DNA of 64,000 nt from Acridotheres tristis (taxonomy: Eukaryota; Chordata; Aves; Passeriformes; Sturnidae). The position numbers were made by a program, and so were the translations under genes. The notes beneath the pieces are model-generated. The model was not told the DNA's origin and did not search any database. It saw nothing but the letters and a program-made list of their open reading frames with translations. The stretch is from assembly GCA_037013685.1 (NCBI GenBank), contig CM072889.1, positions 2,737,976-2,801,975 of the forward strand, given 5' to 3'. Shown here piece after piece: positions 27,894 through 49,278 of this stretch (position 1 is its first letter; every line of letters starts with the position of its first letter).

Positions 27894-30443
27894 ACTATAC
27901 AAACATCAATACAGTGAGTTATGTTTTCAGCCAAGCTGGAGACTGCACCTAACCCTCACCAGCAAAGAGCAGGAAATTCATGTCTGAAAACTCCCATTTC
28001 CCCCTGTATTTGATTCACCCTCAATTTACCAGTAATAGCTGTATTTCCTGACACTCTGAAACCTGTTGAACTCGGTGCACATTTTCCAGATGAGGCGTTC
28101 AGGGGCCCATTTTTCTCGAGCTGCTTGGGTGAATTGTGTTGGAGTGGTGGCAGCACAGCCCCTGAGGTGTGTCACAGCTCTCAGCTCTCTCCTGCTTCCC
28201 TGCCCTCTGTGCTTGCAGCACACCAGACACGGTCTGTGCTGCCTGCTGAGCCCTCCTCCCTTCTTTAAGGAGCTGTAATCAGTCATCTGAATTACTCCAC
28301 GTTCATAAGCACCTCCACGGTGGCTGTTTTCTTCACAACAATCAGAGCTGACATCAGCTGTTTACATAAGGAGGGTACGAGCATCTCTCTGGTATCTGGC
28401 AAACTTAGCAATTCTCTCTCGTGGCAGATGGCTCCAAGTGAAGCTGGTTCACAGATGGGACTACAAATGCAATTCCTCAATAATGAGAATTAAAAAAGGA
28501 AAGGGATCTCAGGGTTTATGGCTGCGATTTGGTTTGTTCTGATGGTCCAAAGGCCTTCTGAATCCATGGGATCCATATGTGTTCGAAAAGAAGGAGTTTG
28601 CAGGTACAGTCTCTGGAAGAGTATGGTTGTGAAGAGGAAACTGTAAAGAATAAAAGGCAAGTTTTCTGTCTTAGTTGCTAATCATCAGATTGGTAGAAGA
28701 TTGCTGCACTGGATAGTGTTAGTGATCCTAAAATTTGGCCTCCAAAATCCTCTTTTAGGTGAGCTGTTCTTGCCCAAATCCAGTCACTTTCTTGAGACAA
28801 TGTGATTTTAGCTCAATTTCCCTACTCACACAGGGTTTTTGTCCTGTGTGCAGAAACCAGTATAAAGTTTAGCCCTTACCACTGACAGCCCTTGATTTTA
28901 GACTTGCTGGTACAAGCTCATGGCCAGCCCTGTGCTACCACTGATGGAACTGCTTGAGTCAGAAGAAACAGTTCAGTTGTCAAAAATCTCACAATATAAA
29001 ATCTAGATTATGCAGGCAGTTGGAAAGAGGAGAGGTTTAGGAGCAGGCATCTGTATCAAGGAAATCTGTGGCAGTCCTGAACTGTGGCTGTGGAGCACTG
29101 TAACACAGAGGGGAGCAGGCTGATGGGTGTGACTCAAGCCAGCCATTTCCAGTTCATAGGAGGGATCCAAAGTGAAAAGGAAAGGCTGAACCTGGTTAGA
29201 AACACTCCTGGGCAAGAGGAGGTTCTGAAGAATAGAACCAGTTAAGAAAAACATGGCCACAAGTTCTCAGTGTGGAAATATTTGAAAGGCACAATAAGGA
29301 AGAAGGATCATGTCTGCAAACAGAGAAGCAGCTTCAAAGCTTAATGGCTCCATTAGCACCCAAGCTTTTCATTATTTTTATTGATGCAGTAATAATTCAC
29401 AGTTATAGTTAACATGCCTTTGACACTGGCGGCTGCCTTCAAAATGAATTCCATCTAATTAAACTAAACAACAGAGAAATCAAAGATCACTTCAGCTAAT
29501 GATTACATTTAACTGTGAAATTCTTTCCTCCCTCCCCATTGCCTTGGTCCCCAAAGAATCTTAAATCTAGGTGAAAAAGAACTGGGGTGAAACATCTCCT
29601 GGACTCAGTAAGTAGCATCAAGATTAAGGCAGTGACAGATACCAGATTTCTGACAGTGGCAATGAGGCAGTGGCTCCTTCTGGCTCAACAGAAAGTCTGT
29701 TATTATTTCCTAGGATGCTGGTGGGGGTCAAGCCAAGACCTGCATCACAGCGTGCACAAACATGCCATGCTTGTAATTGAACATATAGACAGGTGAGAAG
29801 TCAGGAATTTTCCGGGAGAATTGTCTTTACTGGTCTGTAGGAAAGTTCTTAGCACTTGCCTGCTCTGGGCACACTGTACAGAGAATTTTCAGTCAGAAGT
29901 GATGGGTTCTCAGGACTCAGCTGAGTGGATGAACTGTTATAGGAGAAACAAGTTTTGTTTGTGCTGCTACACAAGTAAACTTCTGGGCTTTCTGTAGATC
30001 TGTTGATTAAGGAGTTTAGTTTCAAAAAAGCATATTATCTACCCAGCATCCATGAATGTGCCTACTGTACCCACCTCCCTTTGCTCCTAAGCCCCAATTA
30101 CAGCATCCCCTGACATCACCCAACACATGTTTGCCTCTGGTCTGTCTGGAACCCCAAACCCAGAAGTTTGACATTGGCTGTTCAGATTCCCTGATACAGA
30201 TTGGTGGGAGACTCTTCCTGGTGCAATAGCTGTTACACATTTTTTCCAAGGGAAGCTTCTCTCTGTGGGAAAAGTGAATGTAACAAATTACAGGCTCCTC
30301 CAAAACAAAGCTCTGGGATCTGTAAAGATCTGTGAAGAACTGCAGGGCAGCTTAGCAGGAGTCCCTCAGCCCTTACCTGTTTGTTTAATAGAGCTGTGCT
30401 GGGTTGGCAAAGTCACATTTATGGCTTGTTTATCCCTTTATGA

Positions 30444-30476
30444 GCAGTATTTTGCTATCCCATGGCAAAATACTGC
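30444..30476. repeat. Perfect 12-bp inverted repeat (hairpin)
   Basis: GCAGTATTTTGC (30444-30455) is the exact reverse complement of GCAAAATACTGC (30465-30476), with a 9-base spacer. Confidence 0.85.
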
Positions 30477-32605
30477 CTGGTGGGGCAGCACTTTGGTGGC
30501 AGTGGTGGTGGAATATCAGAAAGGCAGCAGTATTTCTTGTCTCTGAATTGCTGCAGTGAGGAAATGCTGTGATCCAAGGTCTTTGCTCTGTCATTGCCTT
30601 GGGAGGAGGCTGGAAAACTGCTGGGAGGCTCAGGGCCATGTGAATTGGTGGTACTTAGTTGATGGCAGTGAGAGAGGGCTGGTGTGCTCCAAGTCCTCCT
30701 CAGGCAGGAGGTGATGAGGCAGTGCCAGGCTCTGCAGCAGCAGGGGCACAGCGTTACCCAGAGGCTTTCCTAGCACTGGGAATATCAGAGGAAGTCTCAG
30801 CCTGAGTGGGTATAAAGGAAGATCACAACCACACCGATTTTTTTTTTTTCCTCATGCAAGCCCCTGCCACCTGTCTAGGTTGTAATTTTTTTGCTGTTAC
30901 AAACTCTGGGGTCTTTTCAGAAGGCACAGCTTCTTGTTGGTTGGTAAAACAGCAGTGCCAAAAGCACAGCTTAGCAGTCGAAATGGGGAATAATGAACCT
31001 CGCGGTTTGTGAGCATCAGGATTTGTTTTGTGCACCATCAGGCAGCGCTGGGCTGGCGCCAGATGCAGTAACTCACTCCTCTCCCTGACACTGTCTCAGG
31101 ATCCAATCTGATTTGATTTTTTTTTCTAAAGGAATGTGATTGAATATGAACACAACCCAAGGAAAAAGCCCTCCCTCTTCAAGTCCTGTTAGCAACACAT
31201 TACCTCACCTAAACTTAATGAAACAGCTCTCATCCACACAAAGTGCTAAATTACAGGAAGAAGGGATATTTTATGTACAAAGATGATATAAAAGGCTGTA
31301 GATAGCATGGTTATTAACCTATATTAGCACACCTTGTCCTTGTTACCACTAAGAATAGATAATACAGAGGCCAAGAAAAATGAATCAAAATTCTGGACAG
31401 TTCTCCCTCCCAGAATAAAGCCTGAAAAATATTAGGAGAATAGCAGCCATAATAAAATAAAGATTTCCTTGAAGACAGAGCCTGAAAATTTCCAGATAAC
31501 CACGGGCTATCTTTGTTTCAGTTGTGTTTGGGGTCAGGGGAAAGCTTATCCATAAAATGAAAAAATATCTCAGATGCAGCAACATTCCAAGGTCCTTGGA
31601 GTAGTTAAGAAATTTATAGGACTGGATTAAGCAAGTTCTTTAATAAAATTTGTTTTGAAGCTTAAAAAGAGCATAAAAAATAAGGAATAAACCCTAATAA
31701 CTTTTACTTAGAACACTTGCTCCTACCGTAGAGTAACTCTTAAAATGGTGATGCAGAAAGGTGAAAAAACCCAAACAAACAGCATTTTGTGTTCCCAAAT
31801 GAGGGGAAGAAACCCCAACCATCAGGAATATGTCAACTAGTCTGCCTATCCAGGTTTGAGGAGATAATTCAGTTCACTCCCATGTCAGTAATTCTGGACT
31901 TACACCTGTGCTGGTGTGACAGTGTCAGGAAAAAGCTCCAGCAAGCAGCCAGGGAATCTCTGCATCTTGGGAAGATCCATAATCTTGCATTTCTGGTGGA
32001 CCCACAACACTCTGTGAGCCAGGTCCCCGTGTCACTGAGGCCACTTCAGCAACTTCATCACTGTCTGGATTTGTGACAGTCCTGAACTTTTGTGCTGTGT
32101 CTGTTCTACCTGGAGAAGTGTAGTGTTCAGTGAGCCCCAGACTGTGCAGGTGTGTGATGTTTCCTGGAGATAACATCACATAAAATATGTGATAAATTAG
32201 GAGTACAACAATAAAACTTTCCTGCACAGAGGAGAAGGCAGAGCCAGGAGGGGCTGCAGCTCCTCTGGATAGGGGCAGCACTCACCAGCCCATCTCCCTG
32301 CTGGATTCAGGGGCTCTGAAGTGCATCAAGGCACGGGAATTCAGGGCAAAGCAAGCTCAGGTTGCACTCCAGCTCAGTCCAAGAGGTTCAAACACGAGGT
32401 AACTGTGGCAGCATCTCTCTGTGACTCACAGAATCAGCCACAGTGACTGCACTCTTTCTTCATTTCATCATCAAGTGCCTCATCTCATCTCCTCCACAGG
32501 CAGGGAAAGGAGAGAGCTCAGGAGGGAGAGGCACAGAGAGACACACACAGAGGGCTCTGACTGCAGGAACTTGCCACTGGCCATTAAAATGCATCCAAAT
32601 CCCTC

Positions 32606-32629
32606 TTTTTTTTTTTTTTTTTTTTTTTT
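32606..32629 (+). repeat. Poly-T run of 24
   Basis: An uninterrupted T run followed by AATCCCCAG. It resembles an intronic pyrimidine tract before an AG, but no coding exon follows. Confidence 0.95.
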
Positions 32630-35600
32630 AATCCCCAGCAGAAGTTATTATGCAGCATCAGCCACAAATGGTGACATCTTTGACAATCTCTCTGGCTGTG
32701 CTGCATTTCCTACATTTCCTAAGCACATGGCTGAGCACAAGCTCTGATGCAGTTCTGCCACTGTCAAGTGAACTGGGTTTCAGTTCAGCTCTGAGAACGA
32801 ATCCCTTGGGCCCACCTCCATTTTTAAACACATGGATATGAAGCCAAATTAAAACTGGAAGAATCCAGAGCAGGTCTATCCGTGTTTTACTTTTGTTTAC
32901 TGTTTGTAGAGAAGGGTATTTGGTTATACAGATGTCACAGATGTACTTTTTCACATTCTCTCAGTAGCAATGCATTACATTAATTAACAATTATTAGCAG
33001 TTCTGTGATTCTATAGCACGCTTTTTAAAAATTCAAATGTACCTATTTTAGTGTTAATGTGCACCATCTGGTAACCTTGTATCAGCATTTGGCTTGCTAC
33101 AAGGCACTAAAATGTACTAATTTTCACCGTTTTGCAGTATCAGTCTGAGGAGCAAAGATTTTATTTGGCTTTACAGGCACATTTGTAAGTCACTGAGGAG
33201 ATTTTAGACCAGAAGGAACCTTTTCTTCAGCTGGATATTCTGAGACAACTGTATTGGAATCAGTGGCAAACTTCAATAACAGCAGAGTTTGCCCATAAAT
33301 ACATTACAACAATGTGTGCCTTATGCCAAAGTTACAAAGATTGTGAATAACCAGTACAAAAGCCCTTAAACTACATGACTTTTTTAGATAGCAGTTTGTG
33401 TTGTTCGTTATATTTCATTAACCAAATTACATCATTTCAGTCGATGAATTGCTCTTGAGAGAAAAAACACAAACTCCCAATTAATATAAATACTGGCATC
33501 ACTGATACCAGACATCTCTCAAGGCATCTCTGGTTAAGATGCTGAGTTAGTGAAGCCCATACCACTGTATCACCTAAAATAAATGCTGAAATTTATGCAG
33601 CCATATATAAATTTTACCTTTTTCCCAGGGTCCCACATAAGGTTGCTTCCAGTGCCTCAAGGGAGCTTACAAGAAAGCTGCATTTTATTTGTAGCTTTCC
33701 AGTGAGGCTTGCACGAGTTTGTATTGGCAATCAGAAAATCTTCTGTAGCACACAACTGAGTCTAAAAAGTTATACAAGCTGAAAATAATGCAGATTAATG
33801 TATTTACAGTTTATCATGGTTATACTTAACAATTTATTGCACTGAGCCAGGGGAGATGAGTTTATGAAATGCAGATGGCTCAAAAACAAGGCAATTCCAA
33901 ATATTACAGGTAAAAGCATTATGAGTTATTTACAGACAAAATATTATTATCCATAAAAGGCAAAAGGTGCATTTCCACTGTCTGTTAGTTTGGCTGAGGT
34001 GAATGTTTTTGAGCTGAGTCTCCTTAGTTTTCCCATTTATTGCAGCGTGGTCCACATTGCTGAGCAATCTTGGAGCACTTGAGCTGGGTTGCTTTTACAC
34101 AACACTAAACCAGAGGAGCTGCTCCAGGGACAGATACCAAACTAGATTAAATTCAAAGTAAAACTCCTAAAAGACCTGCAACAAGGCCACCAGATCTTCA
34201 GTGCCAGTTTTTTTCTTTTTTTTTTCCCTTCTGTAGTTTAATTCCTCTTACACTGTACTCATGACTAACAGCAGAGATTCCTGCTCTCTTTCTCTTTCCA
34301 GCAGTGCACTATTTTGCTGGAAAACTTATTTTTCTATTCAGAGGAGAGCTTAGCTGCACTGAACAGTGTCTTTACGTGAGCTAATCCTTCTCTTTTAATG
34401 AATTAAGCTTGTTTCTTCACCCTCCTTTTCAAATAAAGGGGATTTTTCACTCGCTGCAGCATCTTTCAGAGCAGCAGTGGTACAAGGGTAAGCAGGCCAC
34501 CTTATGAGACTTAAATCTAGGCAGATGATAACGAGTATTCAGTCACTTGTTGTTAATGGTAGCATTAATTTCTCAAAGGAAAAGCACCAAGATGAAATGC
34601 AGACAAGGTGTTTGCTGCTGTAGGTGGTGGCAGTAAGGTTCTGAAGGACTTGGGTTAACAGCTGGAGTCAGGTGATGAGGTTAATGGAAAAGAATTTTGT
34701 TTTTCAGGTCACTTAAAGAAAGTAACCTTGGAAGAGCTCAGCAGAGCCCTTGGGGTAGAAAAATTATCCCTCTTCTGCTTCCATCACTGCAAGTTAACCC
34801 AAGACACAGGAGATCTAAACATGAACTCAGCTGGGCAGAGCATCACAGGAGGAGCATCAGTGCTGTTGTAATCTCTGCTGCCCCTCCAGTGAGAGAACAC
34901 AGCCCTTGACCAAAGGCTTTGCAGAGCCACAGCTTTAAAATGGACAGTTTGGGATGCAGGTTACAAAAAAACCCCACTGTCTGAGAAGACAAAAAAATAC
35001 TTACTGTGAGACAGGCAGTTTTGGGCCAATTCCTGGCCTTTGGGTCAGGCAGCCACAGAGAAGAGGCTGCAGCAGCCCCTGGTCACACTGTCCCTGCTCT
35101 GTGATGTGCTGGTTTTGCTTTGCTGCTCAGAAACAATTCCAGCTCCTGAGACTGGAGACCTTGCACTGATCTGCTCCTCGGGAGCCTCTGTGTGTCTGCA
35201 CCACCATTTCCCTCTTTATCCCTTAACTAAAAGCACTGTGAGTGAGCTGCCCAGGAAAGCACACCTTCCTCATGAGGCACAGCTCTGTCCTGGGGTTGGT
35301 GATAGGAGCCAGAATAAGGAGCAGAGATCACTTCATTCGATCCCAAACCTTGGAAAGCCATTTTGAGTGCCCCAGATCCATATTTAGAAAGCCTCTGGAG
35401 CAGACAGGATTAGCACTATCCCCACCTGTAACATCACTACCTTCTCCTCAAGTACCCATTTCATATTCCAAGCAACACGAATTCCTCATCTATGTAAAGC
35501 TGAAAATCCTTTTTGCAGCCTTGGGTACAATAACTACCATATAGAAAAACAAGATTAAACTTGACAGTAATAGAAGTGATAGAGGAGGAAAAGTGTTCTT

Positions 35601-37292
35601 CCTTTGAGGCACAGGCTCTGAATCCAGCAGCCAGTCACTGACTGAAAAAAGGCAGGAAGAAAGAAAAATGCAGTTATATTCAAGCATCAGGTCTTAAAAA
35701 AACAAAAAGAAACCTTCTGAGAAAGAGAAAAAAGAAAAACTCACACTTTTCTCTTGACATTTAACAAACTACCTAAACGAGGTAAGCAAGGGGAAAGGAA
35801 GAGAGTGCAAGACCTTACACAGAGAGCTGCTTTCAGCCATTTGTTGCTGGATATCTTCAAATACATTTATCCAACCTTGCTCAGGGACAACAAGCCCTCC
35901 ATGACCCACAGCCAATCCTCAGGGCTGTTTTTTCTCTCTGCCTCCCTCCTCTGTGGGGACCAGCCTGCTGAGCAAAGCCTCCACACCTGCGTGTCTGCAG
36001 GTTGCCAGGGATTTAACCCCTCATGTGCCACATCCAGGGGAGCAGATTTAGTCCCCAAAATGCCCCCCAGTGAGCCCTGCTGCAGTGATTGACCCTGCAC
36101 CTCAGTGTGGTGAGCACCTTTGGGAGTGTGTCATGAACAGTCCCTGCCACGCTGTTATGTGTAAGGATTTATTGATCTTTTTACTGATTTCTTGATTTCT
36201 TGACTTTGGCTCTTTAGTGCTCTGCACTCCCAGGAAACTGAGATTCCAAGGCTGGAGGTCTCATCACCAGCCTTAGGTGTCTCCTACAGAAGGGTTTCTT
36301 ACCTCTTGCTCCTCCATCACTGCTTTGCTTTTGGGTTTAGGCAGGCTGAGGAGCATTTCCTGCCATTAGGGCTCTTTGGCAGCAGTTTCCCCAAGACATT
36401 TTTGATATTTAGACGCAGACCCACTGTTCCCCCAGCCCAGCCCAGCCGTGCCCCCTGGAGCAGCAGGATGTGCCAGGGCAGGAGCAGAACAGAGAGTCTG
36501 AGTAGTGATTAACACAACAAAGAGAGCTGCCTGCCTGCAAATGGAAACACACTGGGTGCTTGTGATGTAACAGCATTCCCATCTAATTTTACACTCTGCA
36601 TATAGTAATAAGACACAACAGGGTGTGCATTAAGCTCATCTTTTGAGAAGTGCAGCAGTAGCTGGATAATGCACACCCCGGAGTGGCTTATTTGTAGTGG
36701 ACTATGGCTCATTAATTTTACATTTAATTTTTTTCAAATCCGTTTTTAAAAAACCCACAAGTCTATTCTGAGGGCAGTTATGTAATGTATCCTTACACTG
36801 AAAAATATTTTCAAATAAAAACAGTAGGCAAAAGTGAAGAGGAGTTTTGCCCAACTGCAGACCAGGGTTGGTGTCTGCTACGAGCGGGTTCTTGGCCTGC
36901 TGATGCAGACACATAGTACAAATAATGGTACTTATGGAAATCTATTCAGTGTTCACTCTTTTCTAGACTTTTCTTTCTTTCTGTGTAATTACCTGGGCCT
37001 TTTTTCTTCCTTTTTTTCTCTCCCTTCCTTTTTTTTTTTTTTCCCATCTGGTGTATGAGCCAATACTAATTTCAGACCAGATTCACACATAAAGCATTTG
37101 GATAGGGATGGGACTGACTTTTACACCAGACTGTGAACGAGTGGTCAGGAGGCAGATTTGCAGGATTTGGGGGAAATTGGTTTTGCCAGAATAGCAGTGT
37201 GTGGATAAGCCTGCCTACAACAGCATTTAAAGCACAGAGGGTGTCATAAAAACCCTGTTTTGTTATGACATCACTCCAAAAGTATGAAGGAC

Positions 37293-44610
<7,318 letters not shown>

Positions 44611-44616
44611 GGTTGC

Positions 44617-45002
44617 TGTAGCCGTGGAAAGGGGTTTTAACCCTTTAAGTGTGGAGGAAATAAGATGCTCAGCTACATGGTCGTCTTTCATGACAGGAAG
44701 AAAGAGCCAAGTTTATTCAGAAACACACTTGGTTTTATAGCATGACTGCAACTCCCAGAGTAGAGAAAAGGTGATTGGTTCAGAGAGAAGACACCCCATT
44801 GCCAGGGCCTGGGCACACACCACAACAGGGGTTCTATCTTTGTTATTAATTCCTTTTTATTTTGACCAAATGATCACCCTGGGAGAAATTCTCCCTAGTC
44901 TTGAGCTGGCCCAGCTCATGGGCTGGGAACAGAGCTGAGAAGCTCCAGCCTGCAATATTTTTCAGGCTGTAATTTTCTTACTTTCTCCATATGTGTCCCA
45001 CA
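44617..45002 (-). mobile_element. Solo LTR, second family, antisense to TRPC5
   Basis: The element runs TGTAGCCGTGG...TGTCCCACA on the + strand (TG...CA). It is flanked by a perfect 6-bp duplication GGTTGC (44611-44616 and 45003-45008). On the minus strand a TATA box CTATAAAA (44733-44740) is followed shortly by AATAAA (44712-44717), the compact promoter/poly(A) layout of an LTR. The 6-bp duplication fits class II (alpha/beta-retrovirus-like) elements. It is about 386 bp with no internal region beside it. Confidence 0.85.
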
Positions 45003-45008
45003 GGTTGC

Positions 45009-48000
45009 ACACTCCTCTCACCTCCTGTGTAAATCGAGCCCATCACCATCTCCATGAGGTGGCTGAGAGCAGTCACCACCTCACAGGTGGCTCCAGGAGA
45101 AGTGAGATGAACGGGTGGGTTTGTCATGACACCCCCCAAACTGAGCTCTTGTGCAGACTGACATTTCAAAGCTGTGACTGCAGTTTTTGTTCTTGTTCTC
45201 TCCAAACCCCAGCTGGCTGAGTAAATTTCCTTCAGCAAAGCCAGGGTGATACAACCCAGGAGCAGGGGCAGCCTTTGGAGGTTCCCAAGGAGGTGAGAAG
45301 TGTTTGTAGTGTGCCAGTCTGCTCTTTTGTGGGTATTGGAGTAGATTTACTCATTCAGGAGAAGGTAAGGCAGAAAGGCAGAGGAATCCAAGATTATAGT
45401 TTCAGCGTAAATGTGTCTCAGGTCAGAAAGGAAGCAAAGGAAAACTAATTTTGGGACTTTTTATTAACACTTATCGGGTAAAGTAGGTATGTATTTAAAA
45501 ATACTCATAAATGGCTTTTCAAATTTTCATGTTTGCTTTGCTTATCCCTTATTTAATGTAAATGTTAGTGATTCACTAGAGAGAATGAGCCCAGCCTTTT
45601 ACTTAAAAGTCAATACCTTCCCCACTTCTGCTCAAGCCCCTGAGAGCTCCCAGTATTAACTTCCAAAATCTGTAACTCCTGAAGTGCTGCCTGAAAGGGC
45701 ACTCAGGAAATGCTGATAGATTTGTCTCTAAAAAGTTTTTAGTGTTTTTCCAGTGCTTCTGTGTCCCATGTCCCCTGTTCAGCTCTTGGGACCCAGGTAT
45801 GTGTTGAGAATTAACTCCCTGTGGGGTTAATTCTCAACCTCATCAGTAACTATTTATCAGTATTTATTATTTATCAGTATTGTAAATAATATCAGTATTT
45901 CTCATATTCAGCACTTCAGCACTTTGCCTTTGGAAAACACAGCCCAGACCTCCTGCATCTTTGTAAGAGAACTGTATCCTGGGATGTTTGCTATTTGGTA
46001 CTTTCCTCAGGAATTTATTTATCCACTGTAGTCTGCTGTCTGCTTGAATAAATACTGGAAAGTTGTGGTTCTGTTGGGCTCTTGCTCAGGGTCTGGCCCA
46101 GAGGAACCTGTTCTGCTGGGGTGTTTGCTCCAGGAGCAGCATTCAGCACCTTGCCTTGATTCAGTGCAGAATTTAATGCACCTAAATCCTGCTGACACAG
46201 GCCATAAATACAAACCTATAGCTAAACACACATTTAAGCACTCTGGGTAGAGATGGATTTAATTTCAAGCTTAAAGACTTTATAATTGCTTCTTCCATGG
46301 GTAGGTATCCAGGATTTGCAAGCATCTGTCTTTGTCTTAGGATATGTGGGACCTTTTAATTTAAATATTTAAGCCAATCCAACCTGCAGATGTTAAACCC
46401 ATGAATTTTGATGGAACAGTGGCAGGATTTTAGAGGTTATTCACTCTTTCTTTTTTGTCAGCGTTCACCTCACTGCTGAATTTCCAACTGCTACCACTTC
46501 AGCTGAGTTCATGTCTGCTACCACCAGAGAGATCTATTATGGATGGGAGACCTTTAGTTAAGATTCATGTGTCATCATAATTTAAAATATTTTAAGAACA
46601 GATTAAACTGAATTCCTGGCTAATTTGAGGCCATATGTTCATCTGTGGAGGATCTGGAGTTTGTTTTATTTGCCAGCTGAGGGTCTGAGCAGTTTGGGTA
46701 GCACCTGGTGTTCCTGGAGGGCTGGTCCAGCTCAGCTGTGTGGTCTCCTCCATGGCAGGAAATGCTGCCATTTGGATTTTCATCAGTGCTTCACTGCTGC
46801 TACTCACAGCTATTTTTGATTCTTTTTTGGTTTTTGATATCCTATTTTTGAGAGGATATTCTTCCTGCAGAAAAACTATTATATCTTGGAAATATCTGAT
46901 GAGGAATGTCGAGTAGTGCAGTCCCTTTCCCCCACGTTACACAGCCCACCCCCCCAACTACTTTGTCTCATTTCTCCTATTTTTTTTTCCCTCTTGCAGA
47001 AAGTACTTAATTAACAGGATGAACAGCCATTAGGTGTTTACCCTCTGCAGCTCACACTTCGGCAGCAGAATGTAAATAACTTTGCAGTCATTAACAAGGT
47101 TGAACTTTAAAAAGAAATGTGCTACAAAAGAGGGTTTTCTTATTCATCTCACTGTTTGCAACACTGCGAACTTGAGGAGGCATTTCTTCTCTAGAATATG
47201 TGGTCTCACAGGGCTCACTGGCTCTCTGCTGCAGGCATCAAATTAGGCCACACAGAGCTTCTCTCTCCTGTCTTGGGCTAATTTAGAAATGAGGCTCTTT
47301 GACTATTGCACGCTGGAATTTCCCTTAAGAGCAATCAGCCTGGTGCAACCACCACATCTCCATTCCTCCTCAGAAGATCTTGGTCTTGGTAAAAACAGAG
47401 GCAGAGGGGTTGGTGTGGCCCTGGCAGTGTGTGGTGCTGCTTGGGTGGAGAATGGCAGTGGCATTTCTCCTTTTCACGGGATTCACAGCAGAGCTGCATT
47501 CTTCACAGACCCCTCTGAGATACACTGCTGCATCAGACACGGCACCCAGGCTGCAAAATCCAGCTCTGTCCCTGAGAAAATCTGCCTTTCCAAAGCCTAA
47601 TGAGCTTTAATTGCAGAGGGCAGCACCACCCAGTATTATCCAGCAGCTTTGCAGGTTTGGGATGCTCTGGGCCGCAGTGATGTTGGTGAGGTCTGACCTT
47701 CTGCAGGGAGAGTCAGGCAGGAGCTAAAGGTAATTTCGTGGCTCCCATGCCGTGTTTGGCTCTCCCTGGTGACCTCCCCAGGAGCTGCTGGAGCTGACTG
47801 ATAGAGAAACTCGGTCCTGCTTATTAAGACAGAGCTCTGCAGTTCCAAATTAGTGGTTATTCATCTATGAAGAGCGTTCACCCTCACCATCCCCTGCAAG
47901 AGTACAGACAAGAACTGCAACAAACTCCAAACAAGAGGCTGCTGGCAGCAGTCACGATAATCAGAATAAAGGCAGAGGGATGCTGTGCTCAGCCCCTGTG

Positions 48001-48729
48001 ATGTCTATCAGGGAGCTATTTCAGTTGCTCCCTGAGGCATTCACATCTCAACCCATCTGTGTCTGATCCTAAATTACTTATGACTGCCAGAGATCAGGGA
48101 TTTCCCCATAGATGAGGGGAGGGGGGTGGAACATAATTTCTGTGTTTGACAGCATGCAGAAAGCATTTAATTCCCGAGAAATGGAATTTAGGTGACTTAA
48201 AAATATCAGCAAAGATTAGTTATTAAGGAAAAGGCACTCCATCCAGCAGCTGCTTTTTTCCCCTTAAAAATATCCCCCTTGGTATAGGATTAGGTGGCAA
48301 TGAGCATGATGAACATTGAAAATGAAATTCTCTAATAGCACAATCCACCTGCAAGCCAAATGTTACACAAAGACCCTGGCAAGGCTGAGAGAAGAAAAAG
48401 AGAACATAAAAGACTTTGTGCTGCAGTAATCTCTAGAGTGCTTCCCAACTATGACTGGAATTGCTGATCTCATTTCTTGGAAAGGCAAAGATATTTATCC
48501 CCATTTTCGAAGGGGGGGACTGAGCACCTTGCTCACAGGTATCACAGGGGTGTTGTGCTCACAAGGAGGGACTCTGAGTTGCATCTTGTCTCCCTGTTGT
48601 ACCTTCAGCTAGGGACAGGTTCTGCTCAACAGGTAACAGGCAAGGAGATTGTTTTTGGGATTAGCTCCCCCAGAAATGCTTCTGCAGGTGGGGACCAGCC
48701 TGGACAATGTTCTGTACAACCACTTCAGT
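45009..48729 (+). other. TRPC5 intron between coding exons 2 and 3, middle part
   Basis: It holds the hairpin at 45803-45838 and the A/T-rich tract after it. Nothing else was recognised. Confidence 0.8.
45803..45838. repeat. Perfect 13-bp inverted repeat (hairpin)
   Basis: GTTGAGAATTAAC at 45803-45815 is the exact reverse complement of GTTAATTCTCAAC at 45826-45838. A 10-base spacer TCCCTGTGGG can extend the stem. An A/T-rich TATTTATCAGTATT tract follows directly to about 45900. Confidence 0.85.
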
Positions 48730-48734
48730 GCTTC

Positions 48735-49273
48735 TGTGGTGATTTAACCCCAGCCAGCAGCTCAGCCCCAGGAGCCACTCGCCCACTCCTGCCCGTGGGA
48801 TGAGGGAGAGAACTGGAAGAGGAAAGTGAGAAAACCCGTGGGTTGAGATAAAGACAGTTTGAACAGGTGCAGCAAAAGCCATGTGGGCAAGCAAAGCAAA
48901 ACAAGGAATTCATTCACTGCCTCCCATGGGCAGGCAGGAGCTCAGCCATGCCCAGGGCTCCATCAGGTGTCACAGTGCCCTGGGAAGACAAACATGCCCC
49001 ATTTCCTCTTTTCCTCCTTCTCCCCCAGCTTTATGTGCTGAGGGTGATGCCACAAGGTCTGGGATATCCCTGGGGTCAGCTGTCCTGGCTGTGCCCCCCC
49101 AAATCCTTGTCCTCCTCACTGGTGAGGGTGAGGAGCAGGAAAGGCCCTGGCTGTGTGCAATCCCTGCTCAGTGATAACTCAGACATCCCTGTGTTACCAA
49201 CCCTGTTTCCAGCACAAAACCAAACCCAGCTGCTGTGAGGAAAATTAACTCTACCCCAGCCGAACCCTACACA
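48735..49273 (-). mobile_element. Solo LTR, third family (widespread avian ERV LTR), antisense to TRPC5
   Basis: The + strand begins TGTGGTGATTTAACCCCAGC and ends AACCCTACACA. I recognise this as a family common in bird genomes, whose sense strand carries the motif CAGCATATAAAGCTGGGG. Here that motif reads CAGCACATAAAGCTGGGG, around 49022-49040. Flanks are GCTTC (48730-48734) and GCATC (49274-49278), a 5-bp target duplication with one change. No coding remnant is seen. Confidence 0.85.
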
Positions 49274-49278
49274 GCATC

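Noticed and set aside
45803..45838. microRNA precursor
   Set aside because: The stem is only about 13-16 pairs, too short for a normal pre-miRNA.
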